The position numbers were made by a program, and so were the translations under genes. Of a stretch of 64,000 nucleotides of DNA, positions 8,135 through 18,844 are shown piece after piece. The first letter of the stretch is position 1. Every line of letters starts with the position of its first letter. Under the pieces are notes generated by a model that saw only the letters and a list, made by a program, of their open reading frames with translations, was not told the DNA's origin and searched no databases. This DNA comes from Pseudomonas sp. Q1-7. GTDB lineage: Bacteria > Pseudomonadota > Gammaproteobacteria > Pseudomonadales > Pseudomonadaceae. The stretch is from NCBI RefSeq assembly GCF_028010285.1, contig NZ_CP116304.1, positions 323,501 to 387,500 of the forward strand, given 5' to 3'.

Positions 8135-9405
8135 TCAACCTTCGAAGATGATCCGCCCGTCCACCAGGGTGTAGCGCACCTTGCCCGGCAGGCAGTGGCC
8201 GATGAAGGGGCAGTTATCGCCCCTGGAATTCCAAGTCTCGCCAGCCAGGGTGCAGGCCTGCGGGTCGAACAGTACCAGGTCGGCCGGCGCGCCCACCGCC
8301 AGACGGCCGGCAGGCAGGCGCAGGGCGCGGGCCGGACCGGCGGTGAGCCGGGCCAGCAGGGTGGGCAGGTCGAGCAGACCGTCCTGCACCAGGGTCATGG
8401 CCAGCGGCAGCAGCAGTTCCACGCTGCTGATGCCGGGCTCGGTGGCGCCGAAGGGCGCGAGCTTGGCATCCGCCTCGTGAGGTTGGTGATGGCTGGCGAT
8501 GGTGGAGATCACGCCGCTCTTCACCGCCTCGCGAAGGCCATCCCGATCGGCGCGGGTGCGCAGCGGCGGTTGCACGTGGTAGAGGCTGGAGAAATCGATC
8601 AGCGCCTCGTCGGTGAGGATCAACTGGTACATGGCCACGTCGGCGGTGACCGGCAGGCCACGGGCCTGGGCCTGGGCGATCAGCTCGGCGCCACGGGCGC
8701 TGGTGATCTGGCTGAAGTGGGCGCGCACGCCGCTCTGCTCCACCAGCAGCAGGTCGCGGGTCAGGGCCACGGTCTCGGCGGTTTCCGGGATGCCGGCCAG
8801 GCCGAGGAAGCTGGCCGTGGGGCCTTCGTGGGCAAGGCCGCCTTCGGCGAGTGAGGCGTCCTGGGAGTGGAAGACCACAGTCAGGTCGAAGGTGGCGGCG
8901 TATTCGAGGGCGCGGCGCTGCACGCGGTTGCTGGCGAAGCTGGCCAGGCCGTTGCCGAAGGCCACGCAGCCCACGTCACGCAGGGCTACCAGTTCGGACA
9001 GTTGCTCACCGGCCAGGCCCCGGGTCAGGGCGCCGATGGGAAAGACCTTGGCGTGGCCGGCCTCCTGGGCGCGGTCGAGGATGAGTTCCGCCACGGCCGG
9101 GGTATCCAGCACCGGGCGGGTCAGGGGGGGGCAGCAGAGGCTGGTGACGCCGCCGCTGACGGCCGCCAGGGTTTCGCTGGCGATATTGCCCTTGCGGCTG
9201 TAGCCGGGCTCGCGCAGGGCGACGGACAGGTCCACCAGGCCGGGCGCGGCCACCAGGCCGTTGGCGTCCAGGGTCTTGTCCGCGGCAAAGCCGGCCGGCG
9301 CCTGGCCGAGGGCGGCGACCTTGCCGCCTTCGAGGAAGAGGTCGGTGACCTGGTCGTGGCCGCTGGCCGGGTCGATCAGGCGGGCGCCGAGGATATGGAT
9401 ACGCA

Positions 9406-9406
<1 letters not shown>
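8135..9406 (-). CDS. pyrC': Inactive dihydroorotase homologue PyrC' (aspartate transcarbamoylase partner)
   Basis: A 423-residue dihydroorotase-fold protein. The metal-binding HxH of real dihydroorotases is replaced: the motif reads DLSVALREPG where active enzymes have D-x-H-V-H-L-REPG. The usual DHAPH near the C-terminal third reads SHHQPH. It should therefore not catalyse ring closure. In Pseudomonas, PyrC' is known to be needed to assemble the dodecameric aspartate transcarbamoylase with PyrB. The start ATG overlaps the pyrB stop in a TGATG junction, consistent with translational coupling and fixed stoichiometry. A functional pyrC must be elsewhere in the genome. Confidence 0.93.
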
Positions 9407-10413
<1,007 letters not shown>

Positions 10414-10450
10414 GGGGCAGGCCCTGAAAGGTTACGGGAATTCGGAAGGG

Positions 10451-10963
10451 TCAGGCGGGTGAAGCGAGGTCCTGGCGCTCGAGGGTGAGCGGCGTGGGGC
10501 CGAGCAATTTTACCCGTTCCGTGGCGCCCAGGGACAGGGTCGCGCCGACCACGTCGGGGCGTACCGGCAGCTCGCGGGCGTTGAGGTCGAGCAGGCAGAC
10601 CAGGGTTACGCTGGCCGGGCGGCCGTAGTCGAAGAGCTCGTTGAGGGCCGCGCGAACGGTGCGTCCGCTCATCAGCACGTCGTCAATCAGCACCAGGTGC
10701 TGGCCCTCGATCTCGAAGGGCAGTTCGGACGGGCGCACCTGCGGGTGCAGCCCGCTCTGGGTGAAGTCGTCGCGATAGAAGGACACGTCCAGGGTGCCCA
10801 TGGGGCTGGTCTCGCCCAGTTGCTCCAGCAGGGCCTGGGCGACCCAGATACCCCCGGTGCGGATGCCGATGTAGCGGGGCTCAACGATGTTGCGGGCCTT
10901 GAGATGGGCTTGCAGGTCGCTGGCCATCCGCGGCAGCAGTTCGGCGGGGTTGGGCAGGGTCAT
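10451..10963 (-). CDS. pyrR: PyrR, bifunctional pyr operon regulator/uracil phosphoribosyltransferase
   Basis: A 170-residue phosphoribosyltransferase-fold protein with the PRPP-binding motif [18 protein letters not shown]. It heads the pyrR-pyrB-pyrC' operon, as in other pseudomonads. PyrR can regulate pyrimidine genes in response to UMP/UTP and can make UMP from uracil. I did not recognise a PyrR-binding attenuator in the 37 bases before pyrB, so control in this operon may be at or upstream of pyrR. An AGGA ribosome-binding site precedes the ATG. Confidence 0.94.
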   Translation of the reverse strand: MTLPNPAELLPRMASDLQAHLKARNIVEPRYIGIRTGGIWVAQALLEQLGETSPMGTLDVSFYRDDFTQSGLHPQVRPSELPFEIEGQHLVLIDDVLMSGRTVRAALNELFDYGRPASVTLVCLLDLNARELPVRPDVVGATLSLGATERVKLLGPTPLTLERQDLASPA

Positions 10964-10985
10964 CGGCGGTCCTCGCGTTCTGGAT

Positions 10986-11426
10986 TCAGGAAGTTGCGCT
11001 GTTCTCGGCCAGCCAGCCTTCCAGCAGCAGGGCGGCGGCCAGGGCGTCCACCGGGCGCTCGCGGTAGCCGTCGCGTTGGCCCTGGGCCAGGCGTTGGCCC
11101 TTGGCCTCGAAGGTGGTCAGGCGTTCGTCGTGGGTGAATACCGGCAGGTTGAAGCGGCCATTCAGGCGACGGGCGAATTTTTCCGCGCGCGCGCTCATCT
11201 CGCTGGGCGTGCCATCCATGTTCAGCGGCAGGCCGACGACTATCGCGTCGGGCTGCCATTCGCGGATCAGCGCTTCCACCTGCTGCCAGTCGGGCACGCC
11301 GTTCTGGGCTTTCAGCACCTTCAGTTCGCGGGCCTGGCCGGTCACCGCCTGGCCGACGGCGACGCCGATCTGGCGGGTGCCGTAGTCGAAGCCAAGCAGC
11401 AGGCGCAGGGGTTTTGCGTCGGTCAT
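10986..11426 (-). CDS. ruvX: RuvX/YqgF family pre-16S rRNA nuclease
   Basis: A 146-residue RNase H-fold protein that processes the 5' end of 16S rRNA precursor. Motifs seen are [16 protein letters not shown] with the first catalytic aspartate, [10 protein letters not shown], and [10 protein letters not shown] with the second acidic pair. The length is that of the family. The gene starts inside the stop of algH (TGATG junction) and ends 22 bases before pyrR, so algH-ruvX-pyrR-pyrB-pyrC' could be read from one long message. Confidence 0.94.
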   Translation of the reverse strand: MTDAKPLRLLLGFDYGTRQIGVAVGQAVTGQARELKVLKAQNGVPDWQQVEALIREWQPDAIVVGLPLNMDGTPSEMSARAEKFARRLNGRFNLPVFTHDERLTTFEAKGQRLAQGQRDGYRERPVDALAAALLLEGWLAENSATS

Positions 11427-11992
11427 CAGGCGTGCCCGGCCTGGGCGGTGAGCAGGCTGAGGTTGACACCCAGGCGCGCGGCGGCGGCCGCGAGGCGTTG
11501 CTCGGACGGGGTGTCGAAGAGGATGGACAGGTCCGCCGGGCAGGTCAGCCAGGCGTTATCGCTGAGTTCGGCTTCCAGCTGCCCGGCATCCCAGCCGGCA
11601 TAGCCGAGGGCTACCAGGCTCTTCTGCGGGCCGCCGCCGTCGGCGATGGCGAAGAGCACGTCCTGAGAGGTGGAAAGCGCCAGCTCGCCCAGTTCCAGGG
11701 TGGCCTGGAAGCTGTGGCCGGTGGGGTGCAGGACGAAGCCCCGGTCGGTCTGTACCGGGCCGCCGGAATAGATGGGCAGGCCCTGGCAGCGCGCGGGTGG
11801 GCTGGCTTCCGGTCGTAGTTGTTCAAGCACGTCGCTCAGGCTCAGGCCGTTGGGGCGGTTGATCACCAGGCCCATGGCGCCCTGCTCGTTGTGTTCCACC
11901 AGGTAGGTGACGGTCTGGGCGAAGTTGGGATCGGCCATGTGCGGCATGGCGATCAGGAAATGGTGCTTGAGGTAGCTCGGTGCGCTTTTCAT
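11426..11992 (-). CDS. algH: AlgH/YqgE family protein (DUF179)
   Basis: A 188-residue protein of the YqgE/AlgH fold, starting MKSAPSYLKHHFLIAMPHM and containing the signature VTYLVEHNEQGAMGLVINRP and YSGGPVQTDRGFVLH. In P. aeruginosa AlgH was first described as a regulator of alginate genes; its biochemical activity is not settled. An ATG further upstream in frame was rejected because the family begins at MKSAPSYLK and the length then agrees. It is translationally coupled to ruvX. YqgE next to YqgF is a widely conserved pairing. Confidence 0.92.
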   Translation of the reverse strand: MKSAPSYLKHHFLIAMPHMADPNFAQTVTYLVEHNEQGAMGLVINRPNGLSLSDVLEQLRPEASPPARCQGLPIYSGGPVQTDRGFVLHPTGHSFQATLELGELALSTSQDVLFAIADGGGPQKSLVALGYAGWDAGQLEAELSDNAWLTCPADLSILFDTPSEQRLAAAAARLGVNLSLLTAQAGHA

Positions 11993-12091
11993 GTGGGCTA
12001 GTTTCAGGCTTAAGGCGGAAGGCTTCAAGCGGTACGGCGGCCGACGCCGGAGTCCTGGTTGAAGCCTAGAGCCTATATCGGTCGGCTGCCG

Positions 12092-12985
12092 TCAGTTGCT
12101 CGACAGGCGGTCGCCACGTTCGAAACGCCAGGTGCGGATGATCTCCAGGCGGTCGATGTCCGCCAGGTCGCCGGTGAAGGGCGCGAAGGGCGCGGCGAGA
12201 CGGACGATGCGCATGGCGCCCTGGTCCAGCACCGGCTGGCCGGAGGACTCCAGCACCTGCACTTCGTAGAGGGTGCCGTCGCGATTGATCGAGACCAGCA
12301 GCCGCAGGTTGCCGTAGATGCGCTGACGGCGGGCCTCGTCCGGGTAGTTGAGGTTGCCGATGCGCTCGATCTTCTTGCGCCACTCCTCCTTGTACCAGGC
12401 GCCCTTGTCGCGCATGGTCGAGGCGGCATTGAGGCGGTGGATACGCGGGCGCTTGGCGTAGAGCTGGCGCTCCTTGTCCAGTTCCGCCTCGAGGCTGGCG
12501 ATTTCGGCGGAGAGCTGCGAGCTGTCGAAGGTGGGCGCCGGCGCCGCTTCGGGCTGGGGCCTGGTCTGCTCACGCTTGACCGTGGTCTTCTGCGGTTGCG
12601 GGGCCTTGGTCGCCACGGCGGCCTTGGGCGCTTCCTTCTTCGGCGCCTGGGGCGGGGTGGCAGGGGGCGTGGTCTTGCGGATTTCCTTGTCCTGGAAGGG
12701 GGCCTGCTCGGTGGTCTTGGGCGTGGCCTTGTGCTCCAGGGTGCCGCTGCCCTGCTGGTTGGCCTGGGCGAGGAAATCGGCCTTCTTCGGTTGCTCCTCG
12801 CTCTTGAAGGTGGCGAGGGTGATTTCCAGTGTCTTGCTGATCTGCTGCGGGTCGCCGACGGTGAAGCCGACGCCGAGGATCAGCGCGACGTGCAGGGCGG
12901 CGGCGAGAAACAGGGTAAAGCCCAGCCGATCCGCCGGGCGTACGCCGGCGGACAGTTGGGAAGTGGTGTTCACGGCTGCGTTCAT
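12092..12985 (-). CDS. tonB3: Energy transducer TonB, TonB3-like
   Basis: A 297-residue protein with one N-terminal membrane anchor (about residues 20-43), a Pro/Lys/Gln-rich linker (about 60-145), a coiled segment (SAEIASLEAELDKERQLYAK) and a C-terminal TonB domain (about 205-297, YPDEARRQRIYGNLRLLVSI). It should span the periplasm and couple the proton-motive force to an outer-membrane partner. No exbB/exbD is adjacent. Its position directly before gshB and the pil-chp cluster matches tonB3 of P. aeruginosa, which has been linked to twitching and pilus assembly. The coiled part in the linker is unlike siderophore-type TonB1. Confidence 0.87.
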   Translation of the reverse strand: MNAAVNTTSQLSAGVRPADRLGFTLFLAAALHVALILGVGFTVGDPQQISKTLEITLATFKSEEQPKKADFLAQANQQGSGTLEHKATPKTTEQAPFQDKEIRKTTPPATPPQAPKKEAPKAAVATKAPQPQKTTVKREQTRPQPEAAPAPTFDSSQLSAEIASLEAELDKERQLYAKRPRIHRLNAASTMRDKGAWYKEEWRKKIERIGNLNYPDEARRQRIYGNLRLLVSINRDGTLYEVQVLESSGQPVLDQGAMRIVRLAAPFAPFTGDLADIDRLEIIRTWRFERGDRLSSN

Positions 12986-13072
12986 CGCCAGTCAGCTTGC
13001 TTCAGATAGCGGCGCAGTCTGCCGAAGCGAGGCTGTGAGCTGCAAGCGACAAGCGCCAAGCTGTTACCTGCT

Positions 13073-14044
13073 TCAAGGTTGTTGCTGGCGGCCGGTCGCT
13101 TTCAGCTTGGCGTCGATGGCATCCATCAGGCGCTCGCCAATGCGCGTGTCGTAGGCCTTGTCGATCTCCCGGATGCAGGTCGGGCTGGTCACGTTGATCT
13201 CGGTGAGGTGCTCGCCGATCACGTCCAGCCCGACGAACAGCAGGCCTTTCTCCCTCAGGGTCGGGCCCACGGTGGCGGCGATCTCGCGGTCGCGCTCGGT
13301 CAGCGGACGGGCCTCGCCACGGCCGCCGGCAGCCAGGTTGCCACGGGTCTCGCCGGCGGCGGGGATGCGTGCCAGGCAGTAAGGCACCGGCTCGCCGTCG
13401 ATCATCAGGATGCGCTTGTCGCCGTCCTTGATCGCCGGCAGGTAGCGCTGCGCCATGATCTGCTGGCTGCCGTGCTGGGTCAGGGTTTCGAGGATCACCG
13501 AGAGGTTCGGGTCGCCGGCGCGGTGGCGGAAGATCGAAGAGCCCCCCATGCCATCAAGGGGTTTGAGAATGATGTCACGCTGTTCTTCGGCAAACTCGCG
13601 CAGAATGTCCGCTCGTCGGCTGACCAGGGTCGGCGGCGCGCACTGGGGGAACAGGGTGGCGAAGAACTTCTCGTTGCAGTCGCGGAGACTCTGCGGGCGG
13701 TTGACCACCAGCACGCCGGCCCGTTCGGCCTGCTCCAGCAGGTAGGTGGAGTAGACGAATTCGTTGTCGAACGGGGGGTCCTTGCGCATCAGGATCACGT
13801 CAAGGTCGGAAAGCGGCGTGTCGGTTTCGCCGTCCAGTTCGAACCAGTGGTCGGGATCGAGAAATACCTTCAGAGGGCGCATGCGCGCGCGAGCTTCACC
13901 GTTTTTCTGGTATAGGTCCTGCTGTTCCATGTAGAACAGCGACCAGCCGCGCTCCTGGGCCGCCAGCAGCATGGCCAGGGAGCTGTCCTTCTTGAAGGAG
14001 ATTTGCGCAATGGGGTCCATGACGATCCCGAGGCGAACGCTCAT
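13073..14044 (-). CDS. gshB: Glutathione synthetase
   Basis: This 323-residue ATP-grasp ligase joins gamma-glutamylcysteine and glycine. Recognisable parts are the N terminus MSVRLGIVMDPIAQISFKKD, the ATP-grasp stretch IILKPLDGMGGSSIFR, and VGLDVIGEHLTEINVTSPTC near the C terminus. I chose the ATG at 14044, which has GGAG nine bases upstream; five extra in-frame residues before it do not fit the family. The first half of the pathway (gshA) is not in the window. It is divergent from pilG, with 266 bases between the starts. Confidence 0.95.
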   Translation of the reverse strand: MSVRLGIVMDPIAQISFKKDSSLAMLLAAQERGWSLFYMEQQDLYQKNGEARARMRPLKVFLDPDHWFELDGETDTPLSDLDVILMRKDPPFDNEFVYSTYLLEQAERAGVLVVNRPQSLRDCNEKFFATLFPQCAPPTLVSRRADILREFAEEQRDIILKPLDGMGGSSIFRHRAGDPNLSVILETLTQHGSQQIMAQRYLPAIKDGDKRILMIDGEPVPYCLARIPAAGETRGNLAAGGRGEARPLTERDREIAATVGPTLREKGLLFVGLDVIGEHLTEINVTSPTCIREIDKAYDTRIGERLMDAIDAKLKATGRQQQP

Positions 14045-14245
14045 GGGGGGTCTCCGCAACAGGTTTCAAGGGGCGCGCCAGACACGGCGGGCCGGTTGGA
14101 TAAGGCGCTCAGGGTGGCGCCGGCATTGATTGCGGTCAAGGGAAAAACCTTCCCTGGAAGGGGAGGAATCACAGATGCGGGGGCGTGTAGCTTGCGTCTG
14201 GAGACTGTGCTAAAAAGGCCCGACGATTGGGTCGCAGCCCATCGG

Positions 14246-14272
14246 TTGCAGGGCCTCAGGCACATATATAAA
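14246..14272 (+). promoter_or_regulatory. Candidate promoter of the pil-chp operon
   Basis: In the gshB-pilG spacer a TTGCAG hexamer lies 15 bases before TATAAA, inside a short AT-rich patch (CACATATATAAAGC). It is the only such patch in the spacer. The spacing is shorter than ideal for sigma-70, so this is a suggestion only. Confidence 0.35.
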
Positions 14273-14310
14273 GCAGAATAACGACTCACCGAGGCGATGG
14301 TAGGGCGAAC

Positions 14311-14718
14311 ATGGAACAGCATTCCGAGGGTTTGAAGGTCATGGTGATCGACGATTCGAAGACGATTCGTCGCACCGCCGAGACTTTGCTCAAGAAGGTG
14401 GGGTGCGAGGTCATCACTGCAGTCGATGGTTTCGATGCCTTGGCCAAGATCGCCGATTCCCACCCGAACATCATCTTCGTCGACATCATGATGCCGCGCC
14501 TGGACGGGTATCAGACCTGTGCCCTGATCAAGAACAACAGTGCTTTCAAGTCCACCCCGGTGATCATGCTGTCCTCCAAGGACGGCCTGTTCGACAAGGC
14601 CAAGGGTCGCATCGTCGGTTCCGATCAGTACCTCACCAAGCCCTTCAGCAAGGAAGAGCTGCTCGGCGCGATCAAGACTCACGTCCCTGATTTCACCCCG
14701 GTGGAGCAAGCCTCCTGA
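14311..14718 (+). CDS. pilG: Twitching motility response regulator PilG
   Basis: A 135-residue single-domain CheY-like receiver. The acidic pocket is VIDDSKT, the phosphoacceptor is D58 in FVDIMMPRLDG, and the conserved lysine is in LTKPFSKEEL. In P. aeruginosa PilG is phosphorylated by ChpA and promotes pilus extension. It also raises cAMP through CyaB. It is the first gene of the pilGHIJK-chpABC array and is followed by pilH after 46 bases. Confidence 0.97.
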   Translation: MEQHSEGLKVMVIDDSKTIRRTAETLLKKVGCEVITAVDGFDALAKIADSHPNIIFVDIMMPRLDGYQTCALIKNNSAFKSTPVIMLSSKDGLFDKAKGRIVGSDQYLTKPFSKEELLGAIKTHVPDFTPVEQAS

Positions 14719-14764
14719 AGTCCGGCCTTGATGGCCGGTGAAGCCTTTCCGTATGGGGAACACC

Positions 14765-15130
14765 ATGGCTCGTATTCTGATTGTTGATGACTCGCCGACT
14801 GAGATGTACAAGTTGACCGCCATGCTCGAAAAGCATGGCCATCAGGTACTCAAGGCCGAGAACGGCGCCGATGGCGTGGCCCTGGCCCGCCAGGAGAAGC
14901 CGGACGCCGTCCTGATGGACATCGTGATGCCCGGTCTCAACGGCTTCCAGGCGACCCGTCAACTGACCAAGGACGCCGAAACCAGCCATATTCCGGTGAT
15001 CATCGTCACCACCAAGGACCAGGAAACCGACAAGGTCTGGGGCAAGCGCCAAGGCGCCAAGGACTACCTGACCAAGCCGATCGAAGAAGACACCCTGATC
15101 AAGACGCTGAACGCCGTACTGGCCGGCTGA
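14765..15130 (+). CDS. pilH: Twitching motility response regulator PilH
   Basis: A 121-residue CheY-like receiver with VDDS near the N terminus, phosphoacceptor D52 in LMDIVMPGLNG, and lysine in LTKPIEEDTL. In P. aeruginosa PilH opposes PilG, promoting retraction or acting as a phosphate sink for ChpA. The start is the ATG at 14765, the position at which PilH proteins begin (MARILIVDDSPTE); an earlier in-frame ATG at 14738 adds nine unrelated residues. Confidence 0.97.
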   Translation: MARILIVDDSPTEMYKLTAMLEKHGHQVLKAENGADGVALARQEKPDAVLMDIVMPGLNGFQATRQLTKDAETSHIPVIIVTTKDQETDKVWGKRQGAKDYLTKPIEEDTLIKTLNAVLAG

Positions 15131-15185
15131 CTGCCGCGCCAGGCCCCGAACCATAACTATTACAAGCAGGCCAAGGCCGGTCGCC

Positions 15186-15722
15186 ATGTCGGACTCACAG
15201 ACTCCCTTCCAGCTCCTCTTCGCGATCGACCAGCGCTGCCGTGCGCTGGCGGCGGGCCTGCCTGCCCAGCAACAGGTGGTGCAGAGCTGGAGCGGCATCG
15301 GATTCCGCATGGGCGAGCGCCTGTTCGTGGCCCCCATGGGGGAGGTTTCCGAAGTGCTGCATGAGCCGCGCTTCACCTCGCTCCCCGGCGTGAAGACCTG
15401 GGTCAAGGGCGTTTCCAACGTCCGTGGCCGGCTGCTGCCGATCATGGACCTGTGCGGTTTCTTCGGCAGCGACCTGTCGCCCTTGCGCAAGCAGCGCCGG
15501 GTCCTGGTGGTGGACCACCAGGAGATATTCGCTGGCCTGGTGGTCGACGAAGTCTTCGGCATGCAGCATTTTCTGGTGGACGCCTTCAGCGAGGAGCTGC
15601 CTCCGCTGGAGGCCAGCATCCAGCCTTTCATCCATGGCGTCTTCCATCGCGAGCAGCCCTGGCTGGTATTCAGCCCGCATGCGCTCGCGCAGCACCAGGC
15701 GTTCCTCGAGGTCGCTGTCTAG
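15186..15722 (+). CDS. pilI: CheW-like adaptor PilI
   Basis: The 178-residue CheW-domain adaptor expected to couple receptor PilJ to histidine kinase ChpA. Typical CheW elements are GFRMGERLFVAPMGEVSEVL, VKGVSNVRGRLLPIMDLCGF and VVDHQEIFAGLVVDEVFGM. It lies between pilH and pilJ as in other pseudomonads. chpC downstream encodes a second CheW-like protein for the same array. Confidence 0.95.
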   Translation: MSDSQTPFQLLFAIDQRCRALAAGLPAQQQVVQSWSGIGFRMGERLFVAPMGEVSEVLHEPRFTSLPGVKTWVKGVSNVRGRLLPIMDLCGFFGSDLSPLRKQRRVLVVDHQEIFAGLVVDEVFGMQHFLVDAFSEELPPLEASIQPFIHGVFHREQPWLVFSPHALAQHQAFLEVAV

Positions 15723-15863
15723 GTTCGACGCGGGGCGCGCGGCGCTCCGTACGGGTCTCCGGCGGCGAAGCTCCGGGGGCCGTTGCTTCAAGGTTGGGCC
15801 GGCCTTGCCGGCCCTTTGGCGTTACATGGGAATACAGTGGTTGGTCCAGGCGGGGGCCCGATA

Positions 15864-17912
15864 ATGAAAAGACTGAACGCAGGCAATCTGTTTTCCGGGG
15901 TGCGCAGCACATCGCTGATCGCCGGACTCTTCGTGGTCCTGATCATCGCCATGGTGCTGCTGTTCGCGAACTTCGCGTACCTCAATACCCAGGCGAACCA
16001 TGACAAGGAATACATCAGTCACGCCGGCGAGCTGCGCGTGCTGTCCCAGCGTATCGCGAAGAACTCCAGTGAAGCCGCGGCGGGCAAGGCCGAGGCCTTC
16101 GCCTTGCTGAAGGACGCGCGCAACGACTTCGACCAGCGCTGGAATTTCCTGCTGAAAGGCGACGCTTCCACCAGCCTGCCCGCCGCGCCCGATGCCGTGA
16201 AGGCCGAGATGGACGCCGTGCAGAAGGACTGGGAAAGCCTGCGCAAGAACGCCGACGCCATCCTTACCAGCGAGCAGACCGTACTTTCCCTGCACCAGGT
16301 AGCCGCCACCCTGGCCGAGACCATTCCGCAGCTGCAGGTCGAGTACGAGGAAGTGGTGGACATCCTGCTGGAAAGCGGCGCCCCCGCCAGCCAGGTGTCC
16401 GTGGCCCAGCGCCAGTCGCTGCTGGCCGAACGTATCCTCGGCTCGGTGAACAAGGTGCTGGCCGGCGACGAGGACTCGGTGCAGGCCGCCGACATGTTCG
16501 GTCGCGACGCCAGCCTGTTCGGCCGCGTCCTGAACGCCATGCTCGAAGGCAACGCGGCGATGGAGATCACCAAGGTCACCAACACCGAAGCCCTGGAGCG
16601 CCTGCAGGAGATTTCCGAGCTCTTCGAATTCGTTTCCGGCTCGGTGGACGAGATTCTCGAAACCTCGCCCGAACTCTTCCAGGTCCGCGAGTCCGCCAAC
16701 ACCATCTTCACTGGCTCCCAGACCCTGCTGGACAAGGCCTCCGGCCTGACTACCGGTTTCGAGAACCTGGCCGGCGGCCGTGGCCTGAATACCCTCGCCG
16801 GCTACGTACTGGGCGCCATCGCCCTGGGCGCGATCATCCTCATCGGCCTGGTGATGGTACAGAGCACGCGCAACCGACTGGCCGAGACCGCGGCGAAGAA
16901 CGAACGTAACCAGGCCGCGATCTTGCGTCTGCTCGACGAGATCGCCGACCTCGCCGACGGTGACCTGACCGTGGCCGCGACCGTGACCGAGGATTTCACC
17001 GGTGCGATCGCCGACTCCATCAACTACTCCATCGACCAGCTCCGCGAACTGGTGGAAACCATCAACCTGACCGCCGTGCAGGTGGCCGCCGCCGCCCAGG
17101 AAACCCAGGCCACCGCCATGCACCTGGCCGAGGCATCCGAGCACCAGGCACAGGAAATCGCCGGCGCGTCCGCCGCGATCAACGAAATGGCCGTGTCCAT
17201 TGACCAGGTATCGGCGAACGCCTCGGAATCCTCGGCGGTAGCGGAGCGTTCCGTAGCCATCGCCAACAAGGGCAACGAAGTGGTGCACAACACCATCACC
17301 GGCATGGACAACATCCGTGAACAGATCCAGGACACCTCGAAGCGGATCAAGCGCCTCGGTGAGTCGTCCCAGGAGATCGGTGACATCGTGAGCCTGATCA
17401 ACGACATCGCCGACCAGACCAACATCCTCGCCCTGAACGCCGCTATCCAGGCGTCCATGGCCGGCGACGCGGGCCGCGGCTTCGCCGTGGTGGCGGACGA
17501 AGTACAGCGCCTCGCGGAACGTTCCTCCGCCGCGACCAAACAGATCGAGGCCCTGGTGAAGACCATTCAGACCGACACCAACGAGGCGGTGATCTCCATG
17601 GAGCAGACCACCTCCGAAGTGGTCCGCGGCGCCCACCTGGCGCAGGACGCCGGTGTGGCCCTGGAAGAGATCGAGAAGGTATCCAAGACCCTTGCGGCGC
17701 TGATCCAGAACATCTCCAACGCCGCTCGTCAGCAGGCGTCCTCTGCCGGCCACATCTCCAACACCATGAACGTGATCCAGGAGATCACCTCGCAGACCTC
17801 CGCCGGTACCACCGCTACCGCGAAGAGCATCGGCAACCTGGCGAAGATGGCCAGCGAGATGCGCAAGTCGGTTTCCGGCTTCAAGTTGCCGGAAGCCCAG
17901 GACATAGCCTGA
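15864..17912 (+). CDS. pilJ: Type IV pilus methyl-accepting chemoreceptor PilJ
   Basis: A 682-residue receptor. Membrane helices lie near residues 17-38 and 312-333. Between them is a periplasmic region carrying PilJ-type helices ([20 protein letters not shown] and a second [12 protein letters not shown] copy). A HAMP-like region follows, then a long cytoplasmic signalling coil with the hairpin tip [20 protein letters not shown] and [20 protein letters not shown]. The tip has QASMAGD where classical receptors have EAARAGE, as in known PilJ. It is thought to sense pilus surface contact through PilA and to pass the signal through PilI/ChpC to ChpA. Confidence 0.96.
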   Translation: MKRLNAGNLFSGVRSTSLIAGLFVVLIIAMVLLFANFAYLNTQANHDKEYISHAGELRVLSQRIAKNSSEAAAGKAEAFALLKDARNDFDQRWNFLLKGDASTSLPAAPDAVKAEMDAVQKDWESLRKNADAILTSEQTVLSLHQVAATLAETIPQLQVEYEEVVDILLESGAPASQVSVAQRQSLLAERILGSVNKVLAGDEDSVQAADMFGRDASLFGRVLNAMLEGNAAMEITKVTNTEALERLQEISELFEFVSGSVDEILETSPELFQVRESANTIFTGSQTLLDKASGLTTGFENLAGGRGLNTLAGYVLGAIALGAIILIGLVMVQSTRNRLAETAAKNERNQAAILRLLDEIADLADGDLTVAATVTEDFTGAIADSINYSIDQLRELVETINLTAVQVAAAAQETQATAMHLAEASEHQAQEIAGASAAINEMAVSIDQVSANASESSAVAERSVAIANKGNEVVHNTITGMDNIREQIQDTSKRIKRLGESSQEIGDIVSLINDIADQTNILALNAAIQASMAGDAGRGFAVVADEVQRLAERSSAATKQIEALVKTIQTDTNEAVISMEQTTSEVVRGAHLAQDAGVALEEIEKVSKTLAALIQNISNAARQQASSAGHISNTMNVIQEITSQTSAGTTATAKSIGNLAKMASEMRKSVSGFKLPEAQDIA

Positions 17913-17944
17913 GCAGGGGAGGCGCCGCGGCCTGAGGTCGCGGC

Positions 17945-18835
17945 ATGACGGCCATGAATCAAGGGCACGACAGCATGCAGCCAGGCGGCGTCTGGGCCTT
18001 GAAACCCCTGGCCGACATGACGACAGCGGAGTTCCACGACTGGCAGAAGCTGCTCGAGGAACGTACCGGCGTGGTGGTCAACGACCAGCGCCGTTCCTTC
18101 CTCCAGGCCAACCTCAGCGCGCGGATGCGTGAGCTCGGGGTGCAGGATTACGCCAGCTACTATCGGCAGGTCACCGACGGTCCGCGTGGCGCGGTGGAGT
18201 GGTCGACCCTGCTGGACCGCCTGACCGTGCAGGAAACCCGCTTTTTCCGTCACCCGGCATCCTTCGAGCTGCTTGCCGACTACTTGCGCGGCCGCGTCGA
18301 GGGAGGCCTGGCGCGGCCCCTGGAGATCTGGAGCGTGGGTTGCTCCAGCGGTGAAGAGCCCTATTCCCTGGCCATGCTGGCGGCCGAGGCGCTTAGTGGT
18401 ACCGAACAGCCGAACTACTACGGCGTGACCGGCACCGACATCAGCCTCAGCGCCCTGGCCAAGGCCCGCGAGGGCCTGTACGGCGCCCGGCGTCTGGAAC
18501 AACTGGATGCGGCGCTCGCCGAGCGCTATTTCCAGGTGCAGGAAGACGGTCGCTACAAGGTAGTGCCGAGCCTGGCCGCGCGGATGTGTTGCGCCCGGCT
18601 CAATGTGCTGGAACTGGCCAAGGCGCCAATGTCCGGCATGGACGTAATTTTCTGCCAGAACCTGTTGATCTACTTCCGCCGCTGGCGCCGCCGGGAAATC
18701 CTCAACCGCCTGGCCGAGCGCCTGGCGCCGGGAGGCCTGATGGTGCTGGGCGTGGGCGAAGTAGTGGGTTGGCAACATCCGGACCTTGAGCCGGTGGCCA
18801 ACGAACAGGTTCTGGCATTCACCCGGAAGGGATAG
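17945..18835 (+). CDS. pilK: CheR-type protein methyltransferase PilK
   Basis: A 296-residue SAM-dependent methyltransferase predicted to methylate glutamates of PilJ. A CheR N-terminal helical part (FHDWQKLLEERTGVVVNDQR) leads to the catalytic domain. That domain has FFRHPASFELLADYL, the SAM-binding motif EIWSVGCSSGEEPYSLAML, and DVIFCQNLLIYFRRWRRREI. It starts 32 bases after pilJ. ChpB downstream should remove the same methyl groups. Confidence 0.95.
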   Translation: MTAMNQGHDSMQPGGVWALKPLADMTTAEFHDWQKLLEERTGVVVNDQRRSFLQANLSARMRELGVQDYASYYRQVTDGPRGAVEWSTLLDRLTVQETRFFRHPASFELLADYLRGRVEGGLARPLEIWSVGCSSGEEPYSLAMLAAEALSGTEQPNYYGVTGTDISLSALAKAREGLYGARRLEQLDAALAERYFQVQEDGRYKVVPSLAARMCCARLNVLELAKAPMSGMDVIFCQNLLIYFRRWRRREILNRLAERLAPGGLMVLGVGEVVGWQHPDLEPVANEQVLAFTRKG

Positions 18836-18844
18836 CAGACGGCT

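Noticed and set aside
8090-8854. Plus-strand frame beginning in the right end of the IS and crossing pyrC'
   Set aside because: It is antisense to pyrC' and has a composition typical of a shadow frame.
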